Shown: positions 8,379 to 16,131 of the stretch, piece after piece
Numbering within the stretch: the first letter of the stretch is position 1
Layout of the letters: each line of letters starts with the position of its first letter
Assembly: GCA_002841885.1 (NCBI GenBank)
Contig: PHBE01000002.1
Location: 310,001 to 374,000, forward strand
Direction of reading: 5' to 3'
DNA: 64,000 bases
Source of the DNA: Deltaproteobacteria bacterium HGW-Deltaproteobacteria-18
GTDB lineage: Bacteria; Desulfobacterota; Desulfovibrionia; Desulfovibrionales; Desulfomicrobiaceae
The notes under the pieces: generated by a model
What the model saw: the letters and a program-made list of their open reading frames with translations, nothing else
Told to the model about the DNA's origin: nothing
Database searches by the model: none
Translations under genes and position numbers: made by a program

Positions 8379-9185
8379 ATGGAGGGGGAAAACATACTCA
8401 GAATCGGGGCCTTCACATTGACGGCCATGCTCATGGCCGCCCTTGAAATTACCCGTCCGCGCAGACGGCCCGATCCGGACCGCAAGGGCCGCTGGGTGGG
8501 GAATCTCGGCGTGATGGCCGTGTCCACGGTACTCGCGCGCCTCGTCTTTCCCATAGTGCCCATGGCTCTGGCCGTCGAGCTGCGGGGTCAGGGCCTGGGA
8601 GTCTTCCCTTTCCTCGGCCTGCCCCTGGCCGCAGAGATCGTTTTAGGCATCGTCATCCTGGACCTGGCCATGTACGCCCAGCATCGCGCCTTCCACGCCT
8701 GGCGGCCGCTATGGAAGTTGCATCGCATGCACCATGCGGACACCTTCTTCGATTTCTCCACCGGGGTTCGCTTCCATCCCTTGGAAATCCTCATCTCCAT
8801 GGCCTTCAAACTCGCCCTGGTGGCCCTGCTCGCACCGCCTCCCGTGGCCGTTCTGGCCTTCGAGATCATCCTCAACAGCGCCGCGATGTTCAACCACGCC
8901 AACTTCTTCCTGCCTCTCCCTCTGGACCGCACCCTGCGCCTCATCCTAGTCACGCCGGACATGCACCGCATCCACCACTCCACCGACGGCAAGGAAATGA
9001 ACAGAAACTTCGGCTTCTGCTTCCCCTGGTGGGACCGGCTCTTCTCGACCTATCAGGACCAGCCCGCCGGAGGCCACGAAAACATGCCGCTGGGCCTGAA
9101 CATCTTTCGTGATCACAATTACCGGTCCCTGTTTCAGATGCTGGTCATGCCGTTCGTAAATCCCAAATCCGGACGAAAGAGGTGA
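8379..9185 (+). CDS. Fatty acid hydroxylase / sterol desaturase superfamily membrane protein
   Basis: 268 residues with four or more membrane segments and the family's three His clusters: HRAFH (102-106), HRMHH (115-119) and HRIHH (196-200), plus His173 in FNHAN. These bind a di-iron centre that uses O2 to hydroxylate or desaturate lipids. All ligands are present. The start ATG at 8379 is the first in the frame with a modest TTGGA ribosome site. It stands alone in the scarred region. An O2-using enzyme in a presumed strict anaerobe is noteworthy. Substrate unknown. Confidence 0.88.
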   Translation: MEGENILRIGAFTLTAMLMAALEITRPRRRPDPDRKGRWVGNLGVMAVSTVLARLVFPIVPMALAVELRGQGLGVFPFLGLPLAAEIVLGIVILDLAMYAQHRAFHAWRPLWKLHRMHHADTFFDFSTGVRFHPLEILISMAFKLALVALLAPPPVAVLAFEIILNSAAMFNHANFFLPLPLDRTLRLILVTPDMHRIHHSTDGKEMNRNFGFCFPWWDRLFSTYQDQPAGGHENMPLGLNIFRDHNYRSLFQMLVMPFVNPKSGRKR

Positions 9186-9326
9186 CAGAGAGCCTCTTGC
9201 CCCATTGCACAGCCGTTTTTCCGCATTTCAATGCGCAACGATCCAGAGACAAGTTCGCTTCCCCTCACATCAGTCCCGTTACGGCCAAAGGCAGCGATCA
9301 TTGTCGCCGAGGACATTGTGAACGAG

Positions 9327-9447
9327 CAAATTGCATTTTCTTCTGGATAGTTATGTTATAAATTATCATATTGTGCATATTTCACCAACACGAACGATCG
9401 GAGAACATTTACGGATAATCGGGAACATGGACTGCAGCGGCCATCAT
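9327..9447 (+). repeat. Direct repeat copy B upstream of the RhuM remnant
   Basis: Second copy of the segment at 6493-6612. It ends in AGCGGCCATCAT and then joins straight to codons that in copy A lie about 150 bases further on, showing that the start of the second RhuM gene was deleted between two short AGCGGC repeats. Confidence 0.85.
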
Positions 9448-9817
9448 CGAAGTCCAGCTTGACCAGGACACGGCATGGCTGAATCAGGCGCAAATGGTCG
9501 CACTGTTCGATCGCGACCAGTCGGTCATATCGCGACACGTTGGCAACATCTTCAAAGAGGGTGAATTGATGCGGGAGAGCAATATGCAAAAAATGCATAT
9601 TGCAAATTCAGACAAGCAATTGGAATTTTTCAACCTTGATGTTATCATCTCGGTCGGCTACCGCGTCAAGTCCGTGCAGGGCACCCGCTTCCGCCAATGG
9701 GCCACCCGGACTCTGCGCGAGCACCTGACCCAAGGTTACACCATGAACCAACAGCGCCTCGAAGCCAACGCCCGATTTCACGGCGAAAAAATCCTGGAAC
9801 CAGATCCCTTCCATTGA
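9436..9817 (+). pseudogene. RhuM-family gene remnant, both ends lost
   Basis: Codons from about 9448 to 9771 correspond to those at 6761-7107 of the intact RhuM-Fic gene (EVQLDQDT, SVISRHVGNIF, VIISVGYRVKS, FRQWATRTLREHLTQGY). The start codon region was deleted and the frame has no proper initiation site before an internal ATG at 9494. At about 9771 the similarity ends and the frame stops at 9817, so the Fic domain is gone. It is unlikely to make a functional protein. Confidence 0.85.
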
Positions 9818-10007
9818 CGAAATATTCCATATTTTTTTCTTAAAAAGCACCTGCCGGAAATCATCTGGCTTCACGTTGAAACAACTGCATCTGCGACCAT
9901 CTTCCGATCCTTTGGCACCAGAGGGTTGACCTCCGGCAAAGAAGGACTTTCTCAGGACAGCAGACGTCGACATCAATACAAAGATTCATTTCGCCCGCCG
10001 GTGAAAA

Positions 10008-10038
10008 TGTGACAAATCCACCCTTGCGTGCGTATATG
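10008..10038 (+). promoter_or_regulatory. Promoter-like motif TGTGAC-N17-CGTATATG of the ECF sigma operon
   Basis: TGTGAC at 10008-10013 and CGTATATG at 10031-10038 lie 8 bases before the sigma factor ATG. The same pair with 16-base spacing precedes the lipoprotein gene at 11875-11904. ECF promoters commonly have a -10 of the CGT type, so this may be the target of the sigma factor itself (autoregulation). Neither start codon has a ribosome-binding site, suggesting a leaderless mRNA. Confidence 0.55.
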
Positions 10039-10045
10039 CCCATAC

Positions 10046-10597
10046 ATGGATAAACCGGATAACGACAGAGACGACGCCTGGGCCGTAGAGCGGACCCTGA
10101 GTGGCGACCGAGAGGCCTTCGCCGTCCTCATCCGGCGTTATCAGGGGCCTGTCTACCGCCTCATGCTGCGTTTTTCGCGGGATGAATGCGACGCCGCAGA
10201 GATGGCCCAGGACGCATTTGTCAGGGCCTACGAACGCCTGGCCGCCTACGATTCGCGCCGGCGATTCTTCACTTGGCTCTACACTCTGGCCCTGAACCTG
10301 GCTCGGGATCACGCGCGACGACTCAAGCACGCTCCCCAGTGCAGACAGGACCTGGACACGACCCTGGCCGATAAAGGCCGCGACCCGCTGGCCAGTCTCG
10401 AAGCCGCCAGACTTCTGGATGTCCTGCGTGGCCTGCCACCCAAATACTCCGAGGCCCTGGCCTTGCGGTACATCGAGGACCTGCACCTGGACGAGGTGGC
10501 CGAAACCCTGGGCTTGACGGTAAGCGGCGCCAAGATGCGCGTGCACAGGGGACTGCGTATGATGAGGGAACATTTCGGGGAGGAAGAAAAATCATGA
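10046..10597 (+). CDS. RNA polymerase sigma factor, ECF subfamily (sigma-70 family)
   Basis: 183 residues from the ATG at 10046; a GTG at 10028 is in frame but lies inside the promoter-like motif. Region sigma-2 spans about 23-90 (DREAFAVLIRRYQGPVYRL, AEMAQDAFVRAYERL, RFFTWLYTLALNLARDHAR) and sigma-4 about 128-175 (LPPKYSEALALRYIEDL, VAETLGLTVSGAKMRVHRG). It lacks sigma-3, as expected for ECF factors. The TGA stop overlaps the ATG of the next gene, a membrane protein that is the likely anti-sigma. No ribosome site precedes the start. It should direct RNA polymerase to a small envelope-related regulon including the downstream genes. Confidence 0.92.
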   Translation: MDKPDNDRDDAWAVERTLSGDREAFAVLIRRYQGPVYRLMLRFSRDECDAAEMAQDAFVRAYERLAAYDSRRRFFTWLYTLALNLARDHARRLKHAPQCRQDLDTTLADKGRDPLASLEAARLLDVLRGLPPKYSEALALRYIEDLHLDEVAETLGLTVSGAKMRVHRGLRMMREHFGEEEKS

Positions 10598-11175
10598 ACA
10601 ATGAGCATCAAAACAACACTTCGCGGGACAGGCTCGCTTCCGGCCTGCGAGGCCTGGGCGGCATGGATCCGGGAGCGGACTTCGCTTCCCGCGTCATGGA
10701 GCGCATCGGCTCTGCGGCTCCCCTACCCCTTCCCAAGCGCCGATCGGAGCGCGTCCTCGACTGGTTCGTCAGGCCACGCACCCTGCGAGTCTCACCCCTG
10801 GCCGGCTTGGCTGCCGCGGCCTGCCTGCTGCTGGCCATGGGCCTGCTCCTCAGGCTGGGCTTCGATCCCGGCAACCGGGTACCGGCAGGACTCTCCCCTG
10901 TGACCTTCGTCCTGGCCGCGCCGTCGGCCCGGGAAGTGGCCGTCATCGGCAGCTTCAACGGCTGGAACGCCGCCGGGTGGACCATGACCCGCGACCCGTC
11001 CCGGGGCCTGTGGACCCTTTCGTCGTCCCTGCCGCCCGGCAGTCACGAGTATGTGTTTCTCATCGACGGAACCACGCCCGTGGCCGACACCATGGCCGCG
11101 CTCAACGTCGACGACGGCTTCGGCGGCCGCAACTCTGTCCTGCTGGTGAAAAGCGGCCATGGCTCGATTCTCTAG
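10594..11175 (+). CDS. Single-pass membrane protein with extracytoplasmic CBM48-like domain, candidate anti-sigma factor
   Basis: 193 residues, start overlapping the sigma factor stop (ATGA). Residues 1-65 are soluble and charged with ASRVMERIG, a stretch seen in cytoplasmic anti-sigma regions; 69-88 is one membrane helix; 103-175 looks like a CBM48/AMPK-type glycogen-binding fold (VAVIGSFNGWNAAGW, GLWTLSSSLPPGSHEYVFLIDG). Family knowledge: such domains bind alpha-glucans or act as structural modules. Position and topology argue that it holds the sigma factor at the membrane and that its periplasmic domain senses something, possibly a carbohydrate. It lacks the zinc-binding HxxxCxxC motif of ZAS anti-sigmas. 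The function is inferred. Confidence 0.78.
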   Translation: MNNEHQNNTSRDRLASGLRGLGGMDPGADFASRVMERIGSAAPLPLPKRRSERVLDWFVRPRTLRVSPLAGLAAAACLLLAMGLLLRLGFDPGNRVPAGLSPVTFVLAAPSAREVAVIGSFNGWNAAGWTMTRDPSRGLWTLSSSLPPGSHEYVFLIDGTTPVADTMAALNVDDGFGGRNSVLLVKSGHGSIL

Positions 11176-11872
11176 CACCCTCCTCGTGCCCTTCCTGCTG
11201 GCTGCCTGGCTTTTGGCACCCTGCACAGCCGATGCGTATACCCTTGAAAGCTCCCTTCGCCAGGCCCAGGAAGAAGGGAGGCTGACACCCGCAGAAGCGG
11301 ACGGCATTCAGGCCCGCATCGATCAGACCCGGGAACAGGGGCTGCCTCAGGCGCCCTTCGCAGCCAAGGTCGAGGAAGGCCTAGCCAAACGCGTCCGCGC
11401 AGAGGCCATCATCCACGCCCTGGAAGTCATTCGCGGTGATTACGCCTTCGCCCGCGACGCGCTCAGGCAAAGCGAAACCGAGCCGACGCCGGACGACATC
11501 GCCCTGACCGGGGACAGCCTGAGGCTCGGACTCACGCGCCAGGAACTGACCGCAATGGCCGCCCAGGACCCTCCCCCGCCCATGCTGGCCACGGCGGCCA
11601 GGACCAGGGCTGCCCTGAACGTCATCGGCTTCCCTGCCTCCCTGGCCGGCGAGATCATGCACCAGGGACTTTCCCTCGGATCATTGACACCTGGCTGGGA
11701 GCAGCTCTTCCGGGTGGTGCTGCGCGCCCGCGAGGCCGGCATGCCCGACGTCGCAGTTGCCGACGCCGCCGTCAGGGTCCTGGCCGACGGCGGCAGTCCC
11801 GCGGAATTGCTGCAGGAACTGGGGCTGACGGGCCGCGACACCCGCCACGGACCGGGCGACGCGCCAAAATAA
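11159..11872 (+). CDS. Exported protein of unknown function in the ECF operon
   Basis: 237 residues with a signal peptide (MARFSSTLLVPFLLAAWLLA, cleavage near ADA-YTL). The mature part is alpha-helical, Ala/Arg/Glu rich, with repeated helix pairs around 60-210 and no recognised catalytic motif or Cys. It overlaps the preceding gene by 17 bases and so is translationally coupled to the sigma/anti-sigma pair. It could be a third periplasmic component of signal perception or an envelope stress effector. I do not recognise the family. Confidence 0.75.
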   Translation: MARFSSTLLVPFLLAAWLLAPCTADAYTLESSLRQAQEEGRLTPAEADGIQARIDQTREQGLPQAPFAAKVEEGLAKRVRAEAIIHALEVIRGDYAFARDALRQSETEPTPDDIALTGDSLRLGLTRQELTAMAAQDPPPPMLATAARTRAALNVIGFPASLAGEIMHQGLSLGSLTPGWEQLFRVVLRAREAGMPDVAVADAAVRVLADGGSPAELLQELGLTGRDTRHGPGDAPK

Positions 11873-11874
11873 CC

Positions 11875-11904
11875 TGTGACCTTCAGGTCCCTCATACGTA
11901 TATG
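11875..11904 (+). promoter_or_regulatory. Promoter-like motif TGTGAC-N16-CGTATATG upstream of the lipoprotein gene
   Basis: Second occurrence of the paired motif found upstream of the ECF sigma factor, here 9 bases from the ATG at 11913. The match of both halves, spacing and distance to the start codon suggests that the same sigma factor drives both units. No Shine-Dalgarno follows. Confidence 0.55.
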
Positions 11905-11912
11905 CTTGTGTC

Positions 11913-12914
11913 ATGAAGAAAATCACCAGAATTCTCACTCTCGTGCTGCTGGCCGCGACCATCCAGGGCTGCGCGACCATGGACATGGCCACCCGGAAAA
12001 TCCAGGGAGAATATTACCAGGTTCAGGGACAATATTACCTGAACAGGGGCGATTTCAACGCCGGACGCGTCGCCTTCGCCCCCAGACTGGTTCAGTTCCC
12101 CGACGATCCGGAGCTCAACTACTTCATGGCCCGCTTCGAACTGGGTGCTGACAAGCCCGAAGCGGCACTTCCCCATATCCAGAAAGCCGTGAAGCTGTCT
12201 CCGGCCAGCGCCGACTACCGGTTCTGGGAAGGCGTGACCTTCTGGGCCCTCATGAAGCCGGACAGGGAGCGGACCGCCTATGAAAAAGCCCTGGCCATCG
12301 ATCCGGATCACCTCTCGGCGAACCTCTACCTCGCACACAACATGCTCGACAGGGGCAGAAACGCCGAGGCCCTGAAGCTCTATGAGAAGACGCTCTCCCT
12401 GAACCCCCAGGAACCCCAGGCCATGTTCAACAAGGCCGTGGCCCTGGAGCGCATGAAGCGGGACAAGGAGATGAAGCTGTCCATGCACCGCTACCTGGAG
12501 ACCTATCCTGACGCCTTCCTTGCGCGACAGGGAGTGCGGATGCTGAACAAAGCCGGTGACTTCACGTGGCGCAATCACGTCATCGGGTTGCGCACCATCC
12601 CCCTGCGGGCCTTGGAGTTCCTGCCAGGCAGCGCGACACTGACCCAAAGCGCCGAAGCATCCCTGAAGAGCATCGGTGAAATCCTGTCCGAGAAGACAGA
12701 TCTGAGCGTCCATGTTGTTGCCTACGTCAAGGGCGACAAGACCCTGGCCCGAAAACGCGCCCTGGCCGTGAGAAATTTTCTGGGCCGCGAATATCCGGAA
12801 ATCGCCCCGGAACGCCTTGCCCCTAGCTGGTTCGACAAGCCCGAAAGCATCAAAACGGACGGCAGGACCCACAATCTGGCCCAGTCCGTCAATATCTTCA
12901 CCAAGGTTCAATGA
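11913..12914 (+). CDS. Outer-membrane-type lipoprotein with TPR repeats and OmpA-like C-terminus
   Basis: 333 residues. A lipobox (ATIQGC, Cys20) ends the signal sequence. Residues about 30-190 form TPR-like helix pairs (EYYQVQGQYYLNRGDF, ALPHIQKAVKLSPASADYRF, AYEKALAIDPDHLSANLYLA, ALKLYEKTLSLNPQEPQAMF). The last 110 residues resemble an OmpA peptidoglycan-binding domain (LEFLPGSATLTQSAEASL, LARKRALAVRNFLG). It probably sits in the outer membrane facing the periplasm and anchors or assembles envelope proteins. The start is fixed by the signal peptide although no ribosome site is present. It likely shares a transcript with the Gly-rich gene 17 bases downstream. Confidence 0.85.
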   Translation: MKKITRILTLVLLAATIQGCATMDMATRKIQGEYYQVQGQYYLNRGDFNAGRVAFAPRLVQFPDDPELNYFMARFELGADKPEAALPHIQKAVKLSPASADYRFWEGVTFWALMKPDRERTAYEKALAIDPDHLSANLYLAHNMLDRGRNAEALKLYEKTLSLNPQEPQAMFNKAVALERMKRDKEMKLSMHRYLETYPDAFLARQGVRMLNKAGDFTWRNHVIGLRTIPLRALEFLPGSATLTQSAEASLKSIGEILSEKTDLSVHVVAYVKGDKTLARKRALAVRNFLGREYPEIAPERLAPSWFDKPESIKTDGRTHNLAQSVNIFTKVQ

Positions 12915-12931
12915 TCCCAGGAGGTTTTATC

Positions 12932-13609
12932 ATGCACAGCATCCTTCGTTTTTTTCTGTCCGGCTTCATCTTCGTAGCCCTTTCGGCCCTGCCGATCCTG
13001 GCCCAAGCGGCGGATGAACCGGCCGACGATCCCGACGCCGTATCGTCCATGAGCAACCCGGCCCAGGCAGCCAAGGCGGAAGGTCTGGCAGCAGCCGCCA
13101 CTGAAATGGCCGCCGAAGCGCTCGACGCGGCGACGACTGAACTTGGCGATGCCCAGGGTGCCTATGATGCGGCAGTCGCCTCCCAGGATCCGGACGCCAT
13201 GGCCAAGGCGGACGCAGACCTGGCGGCGGCGACAAGTGCATACAACGACGCCTTGGCAGACGCAGCCGGCGTAACCACTGCTGAAGTCGAAGCCATGCGC
13301 GCCGAGGGGCTCGGATGGGGCGATATCGCCCATGAACTTGGCGTCCACTCGAGCACCATCGGCCAAAGCGTCGCGAACCGGAATCGCAACATGAACCACC
13401 TGGGCAAGGAATACGGCGTGACAGCCCGCAACACGGCCACGGGCAAATCCTCCAAGGAGTCGGTCTCCAGCTCCGGCAAGAGCAACAACGGCGGCGGCAA
13501 GGGCAATACCGACAGTAGCAGCAACGCCGGCGGTAATGGCAAGGGCGGCGGAAACGGCGGCGGAAACGGCGGCGGGAACGGCGGCGGAAACGGCGGCAGT
13601 AAGAAGTAG
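12932..13609 (+). CDS. Exported Ala-rich protein with glycine-rich C-terminal tail
   Basis: 225 residues from the ATG at 12932, which has a strong AGGAGG ribosome site. Signal peptide 1-26 (cleavage near AQA-ADE). Residues 45-115 are an Ala-rich helical region (AAATEMAAEALDAATTELGD), 118-145 contain EGLGWGDIAHELGVHSSTIG, which reads like a helix-turn-helix or start-site motif also common in Desulfovibrio-type exported proteins, and the tail is Ser/Asn/Gly with a GGN-type repeat. It ends the ECF-linked operon. The likely role is a structural or surface protein; I know no function for the family. Confidence 0.78.
   Translation: MHSILRFFLSGFIFVALSALPILAQAADEPADDPDAVSSMSNPAQAAKAEGLAAAATEMAAEALDAATTELGDAQGAYDAAVASQDPDAMAKADADLAAATSAYNDALADAAGVTTAEVEAMRAEGLGWGDIAHELGVHSSTIGQSVANRNRNMNHLGKEYGVTARNTATGKSSKESVSSSGKSNNGGGKGNTDSSSNAGGNGKGGGNGGGNGGGNGGGNGGSKK
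13544..13597 (+). repeat. 12-base in-frame tandem repeat encoding Gly-Gly-Gly-Asn
   Basis: Four tandem copies of a unit close to GGCGGCGGAAAC plus a half unit, inside the 3' end of the Gly-rich gene. It is prone to slippage, so tail length may vary between strains. Confidence 0.9.
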
Positions 13610-13640
13610 CCCCTCTGAGTCTTCGTTGATCATCACTTCA

Positions 13641-13676
13641 GGGATCGGACAAGTTGTCCGGTCCCTGTGTTTTTTG
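13641..13676 (+). terminator. Rho-independent terminator of the ECF-linked operon
   Basis: An 11-bp stem (GGGATCGGACA pairing with TGTCCGGTCCC, one G-U pair) is followed by TGTGTTTTTT. It lies 32 bases after the Gly-rich gene stop. Confidence 0.85.
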
Positions 13677-13696
13677 GGTGAGTCTTCCCCCGCACG

Positions 13697-15886
13697 CTAT
13701 GCGGGACAGTCCATTATGTAGCGGTCCAGCTGCAGAGCGAGAGCGGGAGCTTCCTGTTCGAGCAGATTCCGGGCTTCCGCCGTGAGCACGGCGATGCGGC
13801 AGACCCCATCCGCTTCCATGTGTTCCGTGGCGGTGCAGGAGCCGAAAGCCGCCTTGGGAGCGACAACAGCCCCGGCATCGTAGTGCGCAAGACGGGAATT
13901 CCTGTCCGTAGACCTGGAAGTTGCGGAACCCCACATGATCAGATGCATGCCTTCATACGCAGCTCCCTGCGCAACGATGACATCGCCTTCTGCGTAGGAG
14001 CGTTTCGTGAGCCACGGAGCCAGCTGTTCCATCAGCGCTTCAAAAACGCTCTGCCTGTCCAGATGGGCCATCATGTCATCCACGGTCTGATCGAAAAGGC
14101 TTTCTTTTGCCGACGCCTGAGTTTCCAGCATCCGCTCGAATTTTTCCAGGATCATGTCTTCGCAGAGCTCAAGTCCCTGATCGAGGTCTGCCGTGAAGCG
14201 AATCCCCTCCAGGACCGCCGGGGCGAGGGCTCGCGACAGCGTATCCCTGAAACGATTGGACGAGTTTGAAATCACGATGGGGATCGTTGCGCTGTGCGCA
14301 GACTGAATGACGCGCTGCAGAGCATTGACGGAAGATACGTCAAACCCCGAAACGCCGGAAAAATCCAGGAGCATGCACCAGGGCCGGGGAGAAACGCTCA
14401 GTCCGGCCTTGAGTTCCTCGCTCAGGCGAGCGGCGGAGCCAAAGAACAGATAGCCGCTCAGCTGGTATCCCTGAAGCCTGTTCCCGTTCGTCTGCAGGAT
14501 GGTCCGACTCGGGATTGAGCGGTTTTTGCGACTGTGCCGCACGGTGCCGTTGAACCTTTCCCTGATCACATCGATCCTGCTGAAGCGGATGATGAAAAGC
14601 ACCGTGGTAATCAGCAGCCCGACTCCGACTCCCTTCAGGAATCCCAGAAGACAGATGGAAAGAAAAATGCTGCCCAGCACAAGATAGTCGGACAGGGGAA
14701 GTTTGCGGTATGTGCTGTAGAGCCAGCTATCCATGATGTCGATGCCAAGGAAGACAAGCAGGCCGCCGAGTACAGGCAGGGGGAAGAATTCCAGTGCCGC
14801 GCCACCGGCAAAGAGAACCGCGGCGACAACGGCCGAGGCCACAAGTCCTGCCAGACGGGTGTAGGCACCCGTCATCCGGCAGAGGAGGGAAAGCGAAAGC
14901 GCGTGGGCTCCGGGGGAACTGCCGCCCAGTGAGCTGGCAATGTTTGCCAGACCGGCGTTGCGAAACTCCTTGTTGAAATCAACGTCAACGCCTCCCCCAA
15001 GGTCGATGCCGCTCACGTTCAGCAGGAGCCCGATCAGGGTGACCAGAAAAACCGCCCCCATGACAGGCAACTGGTCGAGCACGACATCCCAGCGCACCAT
15101 TTTGAGTTCGGCCGGGCTGAAGGCGGGCCAGAGGCCAGTGGCCGGCACGCCGGAAAGAAGAATGCCGGAGGAACGGGCTTCGGCCAGCGTCATCCCGGCG
15201 ATCTGGAATGCAACATAATAGGCCGCAGTCACGACAAGCAGCGATGCAGGAAGGATGAGAAAATGCGGCCAGCGCTTCAGGGCAACCCAAAGAAGGATGG
15301 CATACAGGGCGCCTGGCCCCCACTTCAGAAGCGGTGATGCATCCAGCAGGCTCTTCATCGTGTCGAAATTGACGTCCATACCGCTCATGACCGAGACGCC
15401 CCCCAAGGTGAGAAGCCATCCGCCGCCTGCCAGAAAGCCGCCTACAACAGGATAGGGCATAAAGCGGAACAGGTTGGTCAGTCTGAAATGACCGATGGCT
15501 GTAAGCGCCAGGCCAGTGGCGAGAGTCGCCGAACCGATGGAGGCGACCATGGTCATGAACGTTGCTTCCGGGGACGCCATTCCCATGGCGGCGACTACGG
15601 CAGGGCCCATTCCCGCGAGGACAGCCACCGGAGCATCCTGAGGCAAACAGATGATGGAACGGAAGGAACTGGTCAGGGCGAGGAGGATACCCATGACGAC
15701 CGCGCCGAAAAGCAGCAGCCCCGAAGCTCGCGTCGCAAGCGGTGCAAGCGAGCCCGAGAAGATCATGGCGCTCAGGGAAACCTCGATGACGACAATGAGA
15801 ACGCCAATGACACAACCGAGAGCCAGTGCAGGGACGACTTTCTGCGACAACAGGTCGTCCGTAAGTTCCGTGAGTAGTGATTTCAT
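13697..15886 (-). CDS. SulP-family anion transporter with STAS and cyclic-nucleotide-binding domains
   Basis: 729 residues from the ATG at 15886, chosen because GGAGG lies 8 bases upstream; longer in-frame starts have none. Residues 1-430 form a multi-span SulP/SLC26 permease. Residues about 480-600 are a STAS domain (YQLSGYLFFGSAARL, WCMLLDFSGVSGFDVSS), and about 620-725 a cNMP-binding fold (MEQLAPWLTKRSYAEGDVIVAQG, EGMHLIMWGSA). SulP proteins move sulfate, bicarbonate or other anions; the STAS and cNMP domains would gate transport. In a sulfate reducer sulfate is an obvious candidate, but SulP-STAS-cNMP fusions occur in many bacteria and substrate is unknown. The conserved Arg of cAMP pockets is not evident. 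Confidence 0.88.
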   Translation of the reverse strand: MKSLLTELTDDLLSQKVVPALALGCVIGVLIVVIEVSLSAMIFSGSLAPLATRASGLLLFGAVVMGILLALTSSFRSIICLPQDAPVAVLAGMGPAVVAAMGMASPEATFMTMVASIGSATLATGLALTAIGHFRLTNLFRFMPYPVVGGFLAGGGWLLTLGGVSVMSGMDVNFDTMKSLLDASPLLKWGPGALYAILLWVALKRWPHFLILPASLLVVTAAYYVAFQIAGMTLAEARSSGILLSGVPATGLWPAFSPAELKMVRWDVVLDQLPVMGAVFLVTLIGLLLNVSGIDLGGGVDVDFNKEFRNAGLANIASSLGGSSPGAHALSLSLLCRMTGAYTRLAGLVASAVVAAVLFAGGAALEFFPLPVLGGLLVFLGIDIMDSWLYSTYRKLPLSDYLVLGSIFLSICLLGFLKGVGVGLLITTVLFIIRFSRIDVIRERFNGTVRHSRKNRSIPSRTILQTNGNRLQGYQLSGYLFFGSAARLSEELKAGLSVSPRPWCMLLDFSGVSGFDVSSVNALQRVIQSAHSATIPIVISNSSNRFRDTLSRALAPAVLEGIRFTADLDQGLELCEDMILEKFERMLETQASAKESLFDQTVDDMMAHLDRQSVFEALMEQLAPWLTKRSYAEGDVIVAQGAAYEGMHLIMWGSATSRSTDRNSRLAHYDAGAVVAPKAAFGSCTATEHMEADGVCRIAVLTAEARNLLEQEAPALALQLDRYIMDCPA

Positions 15887-16131
15887 GCTCATCTCCTCCA
15901 AGAAACATATGTCATGACAGGGCGTTAACGCAATGTGTAATCGGCCGGTCCCGAAAAACGCATATCCTTCCAAAACGCTGATCAAGCCGCGATAGCGACT
16001 TGTCTGACGCCCTTCGTCAATCAGTCCCGTCAATGGGAGATACCGATTCGCCGCAAGGGCAATTCTCCTCTGGCAAAAGACAACCAAGCTCGTTAAGGAC
16101 TGCATATATCCAACCGTATCAGGAAGATGCA

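Noticed and set aside
13544-13597. Possible CRISPR-like repeat
   Set aside because: The 12-base units are contiguous with no spacers and keep reading frame in a Gly-rich protein tail; it is a coding tandem repeat.
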